Positions 39,371 through 48,022 of a stretch of 64,000 nt of DNA are shown here, in pieces; the first letter of the stretch is position 1; the number at the start of each line of letters is the position of its first letter. The stretch spans positions 62,001 through 126,000 of the forward strand of contig NZ_OXCQ01000004.1 in the NCBI RefSeq assembly GCF_900411395.1, written 5' to 3'. The translations under genes were made by a program, and so were the position numbers. Source of the stretch: Streptococcus sp. 596553. Its GTDB lineage: Bacteria > Bacillota > Bacilli > Lactobacillales > Streptococcaceae. The notes under the pieces were generated by a model. The model had not been told where the DNA came from, made no database searches, and saw only the letters and a list, made by a program, of their open reading frames with translations.

Positions 39371-39398
39371 TTGAAAATTTTTGAAAAAATGGTATGAT
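39371..39398 (+). promoter_or_regulatory. Promoter of the ilv cluster
   Basis: TTGAAA (39371-39376) and TATGAT (39393-39398, preceded by TGG, extended -10) have 16-base spacing, about 38 bases before the ilvB start. Confidence 0.7.
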
Positions 39399-39436
39399 AG
39401 TAACAAGTTATTTTTAAGAGGAAAGAAAGGGGAACA

Positions 39437-41137
39437 ATGGAGAAAATCAGTTTAGAATCTCCTAAGACGGGGTCGGACCTAGTTTTGGAAACACTTCGTG
39501 ATTTAGGAATTGATACCATCTTTGGTTATCCTGGTGGTGCAGTCTTGCCTTTTTATGATGCGATATATAATTTTAAAGGCATTCGCCACATTCTAGGACG
39601 CCATGAGCAAGGTTGTCTGCATGAAGCTGAAGGTTATGCCAAATCAACTGGAAAGTTGGGTGTTGCCGTCGTCACTAGTGGACCAGGAGCAACAAATGCC
39701 ATTACAGGGATTGCAGATGCCATGAGCGATAGCGTTCCCCTTTTGGTCTTTACAGGTCAGGTGGCGCGAGCAGGGATTGGGAAGGATGCCTTTCAGGAGG
39801 CAGACATCGTGGGAATTACCATGCCAATCACTAAGTACAATTACCAAGTTCGTGAGACAGCTGATATTCCCCGTATCATTACGGAAGCTTTCCATATCGC
39901 AACTACAGGTCGACCAGGGCCAGTCGTCATTGACCTACCTAAAGACGTATCTGCTTTAGAAACAGACTTCATCTATTCATCAGAAGTGAACCTACCAAGC
40001 TATCAGCCGACTCTTGAGCCAAATGATATGCAAATCAAGAAAATCTTGAAGCAATTATCCAAGGCTAAAAAGCCAGTCTTGCTAGCTGGTGGTGGAATTA
40101 GTTATGCTGAAGCTGCGGCAGAATTAAATGAATTTGCAGAACGTTACCAAATTCCAGTGGTAACTAGTCTTTTAGGGCAAGGTACGATTGCAACGAGTCA
40201 TCCACTCTTCCTTGGAATGGGGGGGATGCATGGGTCATTCGCAGCTAATATTGCCATGACAGAAGCTGATTTTATGATTAGTATTGGTTGCCGTTTCGAT
40301 GACCGCTTGACGGGGAATCCTAAGACCTTCGCTAAGAATGCTAAGGTTGCTCACATTGATATTGACCCAGCCGAGATTGGCAAGATCATCAGTGCAGATA
40401 TTCCTGTGGTTGGAGATGCTAAGAAAGCCTTGCAAATGTTGCTAGCAGAACCGACAGTTCATAACAATACTGAAAAATGGATTGAAAAAGTCACTAAAGA
40501 CAAGAACCGTGTTCGTTCTTATGACAAAAAAGAGCGTGTGGTTCAGCCGCAAGCTGTTATTGAACGAATTGGTGAATTGACGAATGGAGATGCCATTGTG
40601 GTAACAGACGTTGGTCAACACCAAATGTGGACAGCCCAGTATTATCCCTATCAAAATGAACGTCAGTTAGTGACTTCAGGTGGTTTAGGAACCATGGGAT
40701 TCGGAATTCCAGCAGCAATCGGTGCTAAAATTGCTAACCCAGATAAGGAAGTAGTCTTGTTTGTTGGGGATGGCGGCTTCCAAATGACTAACCAAGAATT
40801 GGCTATTTTGAACATTTACAAGGTGCCAATCAAGGTGGTTATGTTGAACAACCACTCACTTGGAATGGTTCGTCAGTGGCAGGAATCCTTCTATGAAGGT
40901 AGAACATCTGAGTCAGTCTTTGATACCCTTCCAGATTTCCAATTGATGGCACAAGCTTACGGTATTAAAAACTATAAGTTTGACAATCCTGAGACCTTGG
41001 ATCAAGACCTTGAAGTCATCACTGAGGATGTTCCTATGCTAATCGAGGTAGATATTTCTCGTAAGGAACAGGTGCTACCAATGGTACCAGCTGGTAAGAG
41101 TAATCATGAGATGTTGGGGGTGAAGTTCCATGCGTAG
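39437..41137 (+). CDS. ilvB: Acetolactate synthase large subunit
   Basis: This thiamine-diphosphate enzyme of 566 residues makes acetolactate or acetohydroxybutyrate, the first committed step to valine, leucine and isoleucine. The N-terminal catalytic Glu lies in FGYPGGAVLPFYDA/GRHEQGCLHEAEGYA. The TPP/Mg motif is VGDGGFQMTNQELAIL. It overlaps ilvN by 8 bases. The ribosome binding site is AAAGG. Confidence 0.97.
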   Translation: MEKISLESPKTGSDLVLETLRDLGIDTIFGYPGGAVLPFYDAIYNFKGIRHILGRHEQGCLHEAEGYAKSTGKLGVAVVTSGPGATNAITGIADAMSDSVPLLVFTGQVARAGIGKDAFQEADIVGITMPITKYNYQVRETADIPRIITEAFHIATTGRPGPVVIDLPKDVSALETDFIYSSEVNLPSYQPTLEPNDMQIKKILKQLSKAKKPVLLAGGGISYAEAAAELNEFAERYQIPVVTSLLGQGTIATSHPLFLGMGGMHGSFAANIAMTEADFMISIGCRFDDRLTGNPKTFAKNAKVAHIDIDPAEIGKIISADIPVVGDAKKALQMLLAEPTVHNNTEKWIEKVTKDKNRVRSYDKKERVVQPQAVIERIGELTNGDAIVVTDVGQHQMWTAQYYPYQNERQLVTSGGLGTMGFGIPAAIGAKIANPDKEVVLFVGDGGFQMTNQELAILNIYKVPIKVVMLNNHSLGMVRQWQESFYEGRTSESVFDTLPDFQLMAQAYGIKNYKFDNPETLDQDLEVITEDVPMLIEVDISRKEQVLPMVPAGKSNHEMLGVKFHA

Positions 41138-41606
41138 AATGTTAACAGCAAAACTACAAAATCGTTCAGGAGTCCTCAATCGCTTTACCGGTGTCCTGTC
41201 TCGTCGTCAGGTTAATATCGAAAGTATCTCTGTTGGAGCAACAGAAGATCCGAATGTATCGCGTATCACCATTATTATTGATGTTGCTTCACATGATGAA
41301 GTGGAGCAAATCATCAAGCAACTCAATCGTCAGATTGATGTGATTCGCATTCGTGATATTACAGACAAGCCTCATTTGGAGCGCGAGGTGATTTTGGTTA
41401 AGATGTCAGCGCCAGCTGAGAAGCGAGCTGAGATTCTAGCGATTATTCAACCTTTCCGTGCAACAGTGGTAGACGTAGCGCCAAGCTCGATTACCATTCA
41501 AATGACAGGAAATGCCGAAAAGAGTGAAGCTCTATTGCGAGTCATTAGACCATACGGTATTCGCAATATCGCTCGTACGGGTGCAACTGGATTTACCCGT
41601 GATTAA
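41130..41606 (+). CDS. ilvN: Acetolactate synthase small (regulatory) subunit
   Basis: This 158-residue protein has an N-terminal ACT domain (NRSGVLNRFTGVLSRRQVNIESI) and a C-terminal regulatory domain, and provides valine feedback control to IlvB. The 8-base overlap with ilvB suggests coupled 1:1 translation. Confidence 0.97.
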   Translation: MRRMLTAKLQNRSGVLNRFTGVLSRRQVNIESISVGATEDPNVSRITIIIDVASHDEVEQIIKQLNRQIDVIRIRDITDKPHLEREVILVKMSAPAEKRAEILAIIQPFRATVVDVAPSSITIQMTGNAEKSEALLRVIRPYGIRNIARTGATGFTRD

Positions 41607-41638
41607 AAATCCAACTTAAATTTGTTAAACCAGCCTAA

Positions 41639-42694
<1,056 letters not shown>

Positions 42695-42777
42695 TTAGAA
42701 AGCAAAGAATTTTGCTAAAATAGTAGCTTCAGCTATTCGTCGGATATTAGATGTACTGATTTAGGGGTTGAAATCAT

Positions 42778-43134
42778 ATGAATATTACCAATTTGTTTTC
42801 TATCAAGACAGGATGTGATGAAACTGATAGGCAACTGCAAAAATTATTTTTTCAGTTGGATTTACAATTGGGAGAATTGACAGATCAACTAAGAAAATTA
42901 GATTCTAATTTTGTTCCTCGTAGTCAATTTGTAGACACGCTGGATTTGAATGATGTAGAATATAAAGAAATTTTAAACTATTTTATCTTCCATCGTAATG
43001 ATAGTGAAGAAAGTTTGGCAGAATGGTTATATGATTGGATTTCTACAAATCGTTATGAACTTCCTAAAGAGTTCTCAATTCGTATGGCTCATAAATATCA
43101 TGAAAGTGTTGCTGAAGTTTTTGGAGATGAATAA
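42778..43134 (+). CDS. Conserved protein of unknown function within the ilv cluster
   Basis: This acidic, helix-rich 118-residue protein has no membrane span and no motif I recognise (start MNITNLFSIKTGCDETDRQL, end VAEVFGDE). It lies 83 bases after ilvC and before the terminator that precedes ilvA, in the same direction, so it is probably carried on the ilv transcript. In mitis-group maps an uncharacterised gene occupies this place. Its role is not known; a regulatory or accessory role in amino acid synthesis would be a guess. Confidence 0.7.
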   Translation: MNITNLFSIKTGCDETDRQLQKLFFQLDLQLGELTDQLRKLDSNFVPRSQFVDTLDLNDVEYKEILNYFIFHRNDSEESLAEWLYDWISTNRYELPKEFSIRMAHKYHESVAEVFGDE

Positions 43135-43135
43135 C

Positions 43136-43167
43136 TAAAAAAACAGTCATTAGTGACTGTTTTTTAT
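43136..43167 (+). terminator. Terminator between the unknown gene and ilvA
   Basis: The stem AAAACAGTCA/TGACTGTTTT is followed by a T-run immediately after the unknown gene. Only 18 bases remain before ilvA, with no visible room for a promoter, so ilvA probably depends on partial read-through. Confidence 0.85.
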
Positions 43168-43184
43168 AGAAAAAGAGGTTTTAT

Positions 43185-44435
43185 ATGTTAAGTTCAAAAG
43201 ATATCATCAAGGCTCACAAGGTCTTGAACGGTGTGGTTGTGAATACACCGCTTGATTATGACCATTATTTATCGGAGAAGTATGGTGCTAAGATTTATTT
43301 GAAAAAGGAAAATGCCCAACGTGTTCGTTCTTTTAAAATTCGTGGTGCCTATTATGCTATTTCTCAGCTCAGCAAGGAAGAGCGTGAGCGTGGGGTAGTC
43401 TGTGCCTCTGCGGGAAATCATGCGCAGGGAGTAGCCTATACCTGTAATGAGATGAAAATTCCTGCTACTATTTTTATGCCAATTACAACTCCGCAACAAA
43501 AAATTGGTCAAGTTCGCTTTTTTGGTGGGGACTTCGTAACCATTAAACTAGTTGGAGATACCTTTGATGCTTCAGCTAAAGCAGCCCAAGAATTTACAGT
43601 CTCTGAAAATCGTACCTTTATTGATCCCTTTGATGATGCTCATGTCCAAGCTGGTCAAGGGACTGTTGCTTATGAGATTTTAGAAGAAGCTCGAAAAGAA
43701 TCGATTGATTTTGATGCTATCTTGGTTCCTGTTGGTGGTGGCGGTCTCATTGCTGGGGTTTCTACCTATATCAAGGAAACAAGTCCAGAAATTGAAGTCA
43801 TTGGGGTAGAGGCTAATGGAGCACGTTCCATGAAGGCTGCCTTTGAAGCTGGTGGGCCTGTTAAACTCAAGGAAATTGACAAATTTGCGGATGGGATTGC
43901 TGTACAAAAGGTAGGTCAATTGACCTATGAAGCAACTCGTCAACATGTTCAAACTTTGGTAGGTGTCGATGAGGGATTGATTTCTGAAACTTTGATTGAC
44001 CTTTACTCTAAGCAAGGGATTGTCGCAGAACCTGCTGGAGCGGCTAGTATCGCTTCTTTAGAGGTTTTAGCTGAATATATCAAGGGGAAAACCATTTGTT
44101 GTATCATTTCTGGAGGAAATAATGATATCAACCGTATGCCAGAAATGGAAGAGCGCGCCTTGATTTATGATGGGATCAAGCATTACTTTGTGGTCAATTT
44201 TCCACAGCGTCCAGGAGCATTGCGTGAATTTGTAAATGATATCCTGGGGCCAAACGATGATATCACACGTTTTGAGTATATCAAAAGAGCTAGTAAGGGG
44301 ACAGGGCCTGTATTGATCGGGATTGCTTTGGCAGATAAGCATGATTATGCAGGTTTGATCCGTAGAATGGAAGGTTTTGATCCGGCTTATATTAACTTAA
44401 ATGGGAATGAAACGCTTTATAATATGCTTGTCTGA
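43185..44435 (+). CDS. ilvA: Threonine dehydratase (biosynthetic)
   Basis: This PLP enzyme of 416 residues deaminates threonine to 2-oxobutyrate for isoleucine. The PLP lysine is in RVRSFKIRGAYYAI, and the phosphate-binding loop in PVGGGGLIAGVS. A single C-terminal ACT-like domain covers about residues 330-410; the protein is shorter than the E. coli enzyme, which has two. It completes the ilv cluster. Confidence 0.96.
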   Translation: MLSSKDIIKAHKVLNGVVVNTPLDYDHYLSEKYGAKIYLKKENAQRVRSFKIRGAYYAISQLSKEERERGVVCASAGNHAQGVAYTCNEMKIPATIFMPITTPQQKIGQVRFFGGDFVTIKLVGDTFDASAKAAQEFTVSENRTFIDPFDDAHVQAGQGTVAYEILEEARKESIDFDAILVPVGGGGLIAGVSTYIKETSPEIEVIGVEANGARSMKAAFEAGGPVKLKEIDKFADGIAVQKVGQLTYEATRQHVQTLVGVDEGLISETLIDLYSKQGIVAEPAGAASIASLEVLAEYIKGKTICCIISGGNNDINRMPEMEERALIYDGIKHYFVVNFPQRPGALREFVNDILGPNDDITRFEYIKRASKGTGPVLIGIALADKHDYAGLIRRMEGFDPAYINLNGNETLYNMLV

Positions 44436-44461
44436 GGACTAATAAAAAAATATCATATTAT

Positions 44462-44490
44462 TTGCACAACTGATGTATAGGTGCTATAAT
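44462..44490 (+). promoter_or_regulatory. Strong promoter of the mini-transcript
   Basis: TTGCAC (44462-44467) and TATAAT (44485-44490) with 17-base spacing, a near-consensus sigma-A promoter. The -10 box lies inside one arm of an inverted repeat whose other arm is at 44560-44570. Confidence 0.75.
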
Positions 44491-44516
44491 GAAGATGAAG
44501 AAAGGGGGCGATTCCT

Positions 44517-44564
44517 ATGGACTTAGGAAATCTATCGTGCTATTTCTACTACAACTCACTATAG
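44517..44564 (+). CDS. Possible 15-residue peptide on a short terminated transcript
   Basis: The ATG at 44517 follows a strong ribosome binding site (AAAGGGGG, 44501-44508, 8 bases away) and encodes MDLGNLSCYFYYNSL. The final codons form part of a hairpin GTGCTAT/ATAGCAC (44537-44543 with 44561-44567) followed by TTATTTTTT, an apparent terminator. So a transcript of only about 80 bases carries a complete translation unit. Not recognised as a known peptide. It may be a leader peptide, signal or toxin, or the open frame may be fortuitous. Confidence 0.4.
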   Translation: MDLGNLSCYFYYNSL

Positions 44565-45194
44565 CACCTATTATTTTTTATTTCAGTTTATAATAATAAA
44601 GAAGAATGACTTGTTATATATAGGGTTGTTTTTTAGAATACTATATTATATATATCTAATTTTAAGTTTGATTAAATATAATAGGAATTAGAAAAAATAA
44701 TCAATGCTTATAAGGTAGATTTGGTGAGTTGATTGAATATAGTATATGATAGCAATAATATGAGGCGAGTAGAACATTTGGAATACTAGGAAGTGCTATT
44801 CTAAATGCTGATTGTAATAGCGGTGTGTTATAAGAATATGCAAAATTTGATGAGATAAGTCAATTGTACCGGTTAAAAAAGTTAAATAGTAACAGGAAGG
44901 TAACCAAAGGAAATAGAAAGGACAAAATAGATATGAGATAGTCCGAAAAGGAAGATTCTCTTTGACAAACTTATAGATTAAAATGAAGATATAGAATATG
45001 ACTCCTGTTTATCCTATTGAGAAACTGGTATTTTTTCTCGATGAATATTTTTGCTAATTTGAAGTTTAATAATTCAATTGTTTTCGGGGCGCTTACTAAT
45101 GGGTTATAGCAACTAAAAACCTATATATTATCGGCTTTAAAAAAGAAGTAAGAAAAAACTAAATCATTTGTTTTATTGAATATATGTTTTTTTA

Positions 45195-45223
45195 TTGACA
45201 AAAGTAGTAAAAACGTATACAAT
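45195..45223 (+). promoter_or_regulatory. Promoter of the small gene at 45257
   Basis: TTGACA (45195-45200) and TACAAT (45218-45223), 17-base spacing; the start codon is about 30 bases on. Confidence 0.75.
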
Positions 45224-45256
45224 TAAGTATTGTAAAGAAGAAAATAGGAGAAAAAC

Positions 45257-45472
45257 ATGGCTAAGTCAAACTTTGAAAAAGTAGAATCAGTTGTTGGCTG
45301 GGTTCGTGATAAGAAAATCACAGGCTACCGTATCTCTAAAGAAACGAATGCACGTGAAATGTCTATCATTGCTCTGGCGCAGGGTCGTGCAAAAGTAAAA
45401 AATATTTCATTTGAAACAGCCCTAGGCCTAATTGATTTCTATGAAAAAAATCATGAAAAATTTGAAGATTAA
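45257..45472 (+). CDS. Small conserved protein, 71 residues, possibly DNA-binding
   Basis: The protein is short and charged (MAKSNFEKVESVVGWVRDKK, then ISKETNAREMSIIALAQGRAKV). It is predicted to be helical and has a helix-turn-helix feel (TGYRISKETNAREMSIIALAQGR, about residues 22-44), without a firm family match by eye. It has a consensus promoter, a good ribosome binding site (AGGAG) and a terminator shared with glnQ, so it is very likely real and expressed. It is monocistronic. Function unknown. Confidence 0.75.
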   Translation: MAKSNFEKVESVVGWVRDKKITGYRISKETNAREMSIIALAQGRAKVKNISFETALGLIDFYEKNHEKFED

Positions 45473-45544
45473 TCTTTGGATAACGGCGGATTCTTGACCC
45501 TCAAGTAGTAGAGATAGAGAATCTGCCTTTTCATTTTGGACAGC

Positions 45545-45580
45545 AAAAAGACTGCATGGTTGATGCAGCCTTTTCTTTTT
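45545..45580. terminator. Bidirectional terminator between the small gene and glnQ
   Basis: The stem AAAAGACTGCAT/ATGCAGCCTTTT is flanked by A and T runs and touches the glnQ stop. Confidence 0.85.
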
Positions 45581-46319
45581 ATTTGAGATAGCGTTGAAGG
45601 AATTCTTTTGTACGGTCTTCTTTAGGATTGGTGAAGAGATCTTCTGGTTTGCCTTCTTCAGCAATCACACCCTTATCCATAAAGATAACACGGTGAGAGA
45701 CATCACGGGCGAATTCCATTTCGTGGGTTACGACAATCATAGTCAAGCCTTCCTGAGCAAGATCCTGCATGATTCTGAGGACCTCTCCAACCATTTCTGG
45801 ATCGAGAGCTGATGTTGGTTCATCAAAGAGAATAGCGTCAGGATTCATTGAAAGGGCACGAGCGATGGCCACACGTTGTTTTTGACCACCTGAGAGTTGT
45901 TTTGGTTTCGCTTGCCAGTAGCGTTCTCCCATGCCGACCTTTTCTAGGTTTTCTTTGGCAATCTTTTCAGCTTCTGTACGTTCGCGTTTAAGGACAGTTG
46001 TCTGAGCGACGATTGTGTTTTCGAGAACGTTAAGATTTTCAAAGAGGTTAAAGGATTGGAACACCATCCCTAGTTTTTCACGGTATTGTGTGAGGTCATA
46101 GCCTTTTTCGAGGACGTTTTGACCATGATAAAGGATTTGTCCATCAGTTGGTGTTTCAAGTAGGTTAATGGAGCGTAGGAAGGTCGATTTCCCGCTTCCA
46201 GAGCTTCCGATGATAGAGATTACCTCTCCCTTGTGGACGGTGAGAGAAATGTCTTTTAACACTTCGTTTTGTCCATAGGATTTTTTGAGGTGTTTAATTT
46301 CAAGGATTGCTTGGGTCAT
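45579..46319 (-). CDS. glnQ: Polar amino acid ABC transporter, ATP-binding protein (GlnQ type)
   Basis: This 246-residue ATPase has Walker [10 protein letters not shown] (about residues 37-45), signature [15 protein letters not shown], Walker B ILFDEP and switch His in VVTHEMEFA. It powers the permease encoded just upstream; the stop of that gene and this ATG overlap by one base. Substrates are probably glutamine or glutamate; the exact amino acid cannot be read from the sequence. Confidence 0.94.
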   Translation of the reverse strand: MTQAILEIKHLKKSYGQNEVLKDISLTVHKGEVISIIGSSGSGKSTFLRSINLLETPTDGQILYHGQNVLEKGYDLTQYREKLGMVFQSFNLFENLNVLENTIVAQTTVLKRERTEAEKIAKENLEKVGMGERYWQAKPKQLSGGQKQRVAIARALSMNPDAILFDEPTSALDPEMVGEVLRIMQDLAQEGLTMIVVTHEMEFARDVSHRVIFMDKGVIAEEGKPEDLFTNPKEDRTKEFLQRYLK

Positions 46320-47884
46320 TATTTCAAATCCTCCGTTTGCATTTGGTTAGCACCTGTAGTATAGGTATCCATGTCCATTCGGCGTTCGATGAAGCGTAGG
46401 ATACGTGTTACGGTGAAGGTGAGGACAAAGTAAATCACGGCGATGATTGTAAATGTCTGGAAGTATTGATAGGTTTGCGTTGCCACGGTATTTCCTGAGA
46501 AATAAAGTTCGACAACAGAGATAACGTTCAATACAGATGTATCTTTGATATTGATGACAAATTCATTACCAGTTGCGGGTAGGATGTTACGGACCACTTG
46601 AGGGAGGACAATCTTACGCATGGTTTGGTTATGAGTCATACCAAGAGCAGTAGCGGCTTCAAATTGTCCCTTGTCAACTGCTAGGATACCACCACGGACG
46701 ATTTCAGTCATATAGGCACCCGTGTTGATTGAAACGATGAAGATAGCAGCCAGTGTGCGGTCAAGGTTGATACCGAAAGCTTGGGCAGTTCCATAGTAGA
46801 TAACCATTGATTGAACAATCATAGGTGTACCACGGAAAATTTCGATATAGACATTGAGGATCCAGCCGACTAGTTTTTGTAGGCCATAAATGGCTTTATT
46901 TTCAGAGAGAGGAGCAGTACGGAAAACACCAATGGCAAGACCGATAATGAGACCTGTGATGGTTCCGACAATAGAGATTAAAAGAGTGATACCAGCACCA
47001 CGCAAGAGTTGTTGCCAGTTTTCAGAAAGAATTTTAGCGACTTGGCTAAAAAAACTACTGCTAGTCTCTTCAGTTGTTGTAGCTTCGGCAGGTTGTTCCT
47101 TGATCATACGATCCATCAAGGCAACTTGGTCGTCTTTTGAAATGGTTTCAATGCTGGCATTGATTTGGCTAATACGATTGTCATCTTTACGAAGTCCAAT
47201 AGCGATAGCTGTATCTTCTTCCCCAGTTTTGAAACCTGGTTCTACTTGGACCATCTTAAACTTAGAGTTCGCAGCTTCAGCAGTCAGAGCTTCTGGTCGT
47301 TCAGAAACATAAGCATCGATAACACCAGCCTCAAGAGCTTGGCGCATTTGAGCGAAGTCTCCCATGGCTGTTTCTTTTTTAGCACCTGTGATTTGTGCAA
47401 TCAAGTCATAAAGGTAAACACCTTGTTGAGAAGTGATTTTAGCACCGTTAAAGTCATTCAAAGATTTAGCATTTGCGTAGGCAGAATCTTTTTTGACAAG
47501 TAGAACTGGTTCGCTAGTGTAGTAACTGCTCGAAAAGGCAATTTCTTGTTTGCGCTCAGCAGTAGGACTCATACCTGCGATAATCATGTCAATCTTACCA
47601 GAAGTAAGGGCAGGGACTAGACCTTCCCACTTGGTTTTAACAACCAAAGGTTCTTTCCCTAAGTCCTTAGCGATTTTCTTGGCGATTTGAACATCGTATC
47701 CGTTAGCATACTGGTTGGTTCCATCGATTTTAACAGCTCCGTTGCTATCATCATCCTGGGTCCAGTTAAAGGGAGCATATGCTGCTTCCATCCCGATGCG
47801 TAAATATTCATCGGCTTGAGCAACATTGACAAGTCCCAGCATCAGCAAGAGACCTGTGAAAATAGATAAGTATATTTTTCTCAT
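46319..47884 (-). CDS. Fused substrate-binding and permease protein of an amino acid ABC transporter
   Basis: This 521-residue fusion has a signal peptide (about residues 1-24), a type 3 solute-binding domain (about 26-265; [27 protein letters not shown]), a linker, and a transmembrane HisM-type permease (about 285-505, with the EAA loop [21 protein letters not shown]). Fused binding protein and permease is common among streptococcal glutamine transporters (GlnP type). Only one binding domain is present, unlike the tandem form in Lactococcus GlnP. Confidence 0.93.
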   Translation of the reverse strand: MRKIYLSIFTGLLLMLGLVNVAQADEYLRIGMEAAYAPFNWTQDDDSNGAVKIDGTNQYANGYDVQIAKKIAKDLGKEPLVVKTKWEGLVPALTSGKIDMIIAGMSPTAERKQEIAFSSSYYTSEPVLLVKKDSAYANAKSLNDFNGAKITSQQGVYLYDLIAQITGAKKETAMGDFAQMRQALEAGVIDAYVSERPEALTAEAANSKFKMVQVEPGFKTGEEDTAIAIGLRKDDNRISQINASIETISKDDQVALMDRMIKEQPAEATTTEETSSSFFSQVAKILSENWQQLLRGAGITLLISIVGTITGLIIGLAIGVFRTAPLSENKAIYGLQKLVGWILNVYIEIFRGTPMIVQSMVIYYGTAQAFGINLDRTLAAIFIVSINTGAYMTEIVRGGILAVDKGQFEAATALGMTHNQTMRKIVLPQVVRNILPATGNEFVINIKDTSVLNVISVVELYFSGNTVATQTYQYFQTFTIIAVIYFVLTFTVTRILRFIERRMDMDTYTTGANQMQTEDLK

Positions 47885-47986
47885 GATTTCTCCTATTTCT
47901 AATCTATTAAAAAATAACTGTCTCCTATTTTATCGAAAAATGCGTAATTTTTCAACATAAGTAAGCCTTTACTTACGAAAAAATGC

Positions 47987-47992
47987 TATAAT
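47987..47992 (+). promoter_or_regulatory. Extended -10 promoter of the DUF2207 gene
   Basis: TGCTATAAT with a weak -35 region, about 30 bases before the start codon. Confidence 0.5.
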
Positions 47993-48022
47993 GATAAGAA
48001 AGATAAAAAGGGGGCTTAATTG

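Larger units (their letters stand above)
44436..45256. other. AT-rich intergenic region of 821 bases with few recognisable elements
   Basis: Apart from the mini-transcript at 44462-44580 and the promoter of the next small gene, I see no convincing gene. The rest has scattered TATATA runs, short frames without ribosome binding sites, and no BOX unit. It could be decayed accessory DNA. Confidence 0.6.

Noticed and set aside
44580..45190. Possible decayed gene in the AT-rich spacer
   Set aside because: No frame longer than about 30 codons with a start and ribosome binding site and no recognisable protein motif was found by eye.
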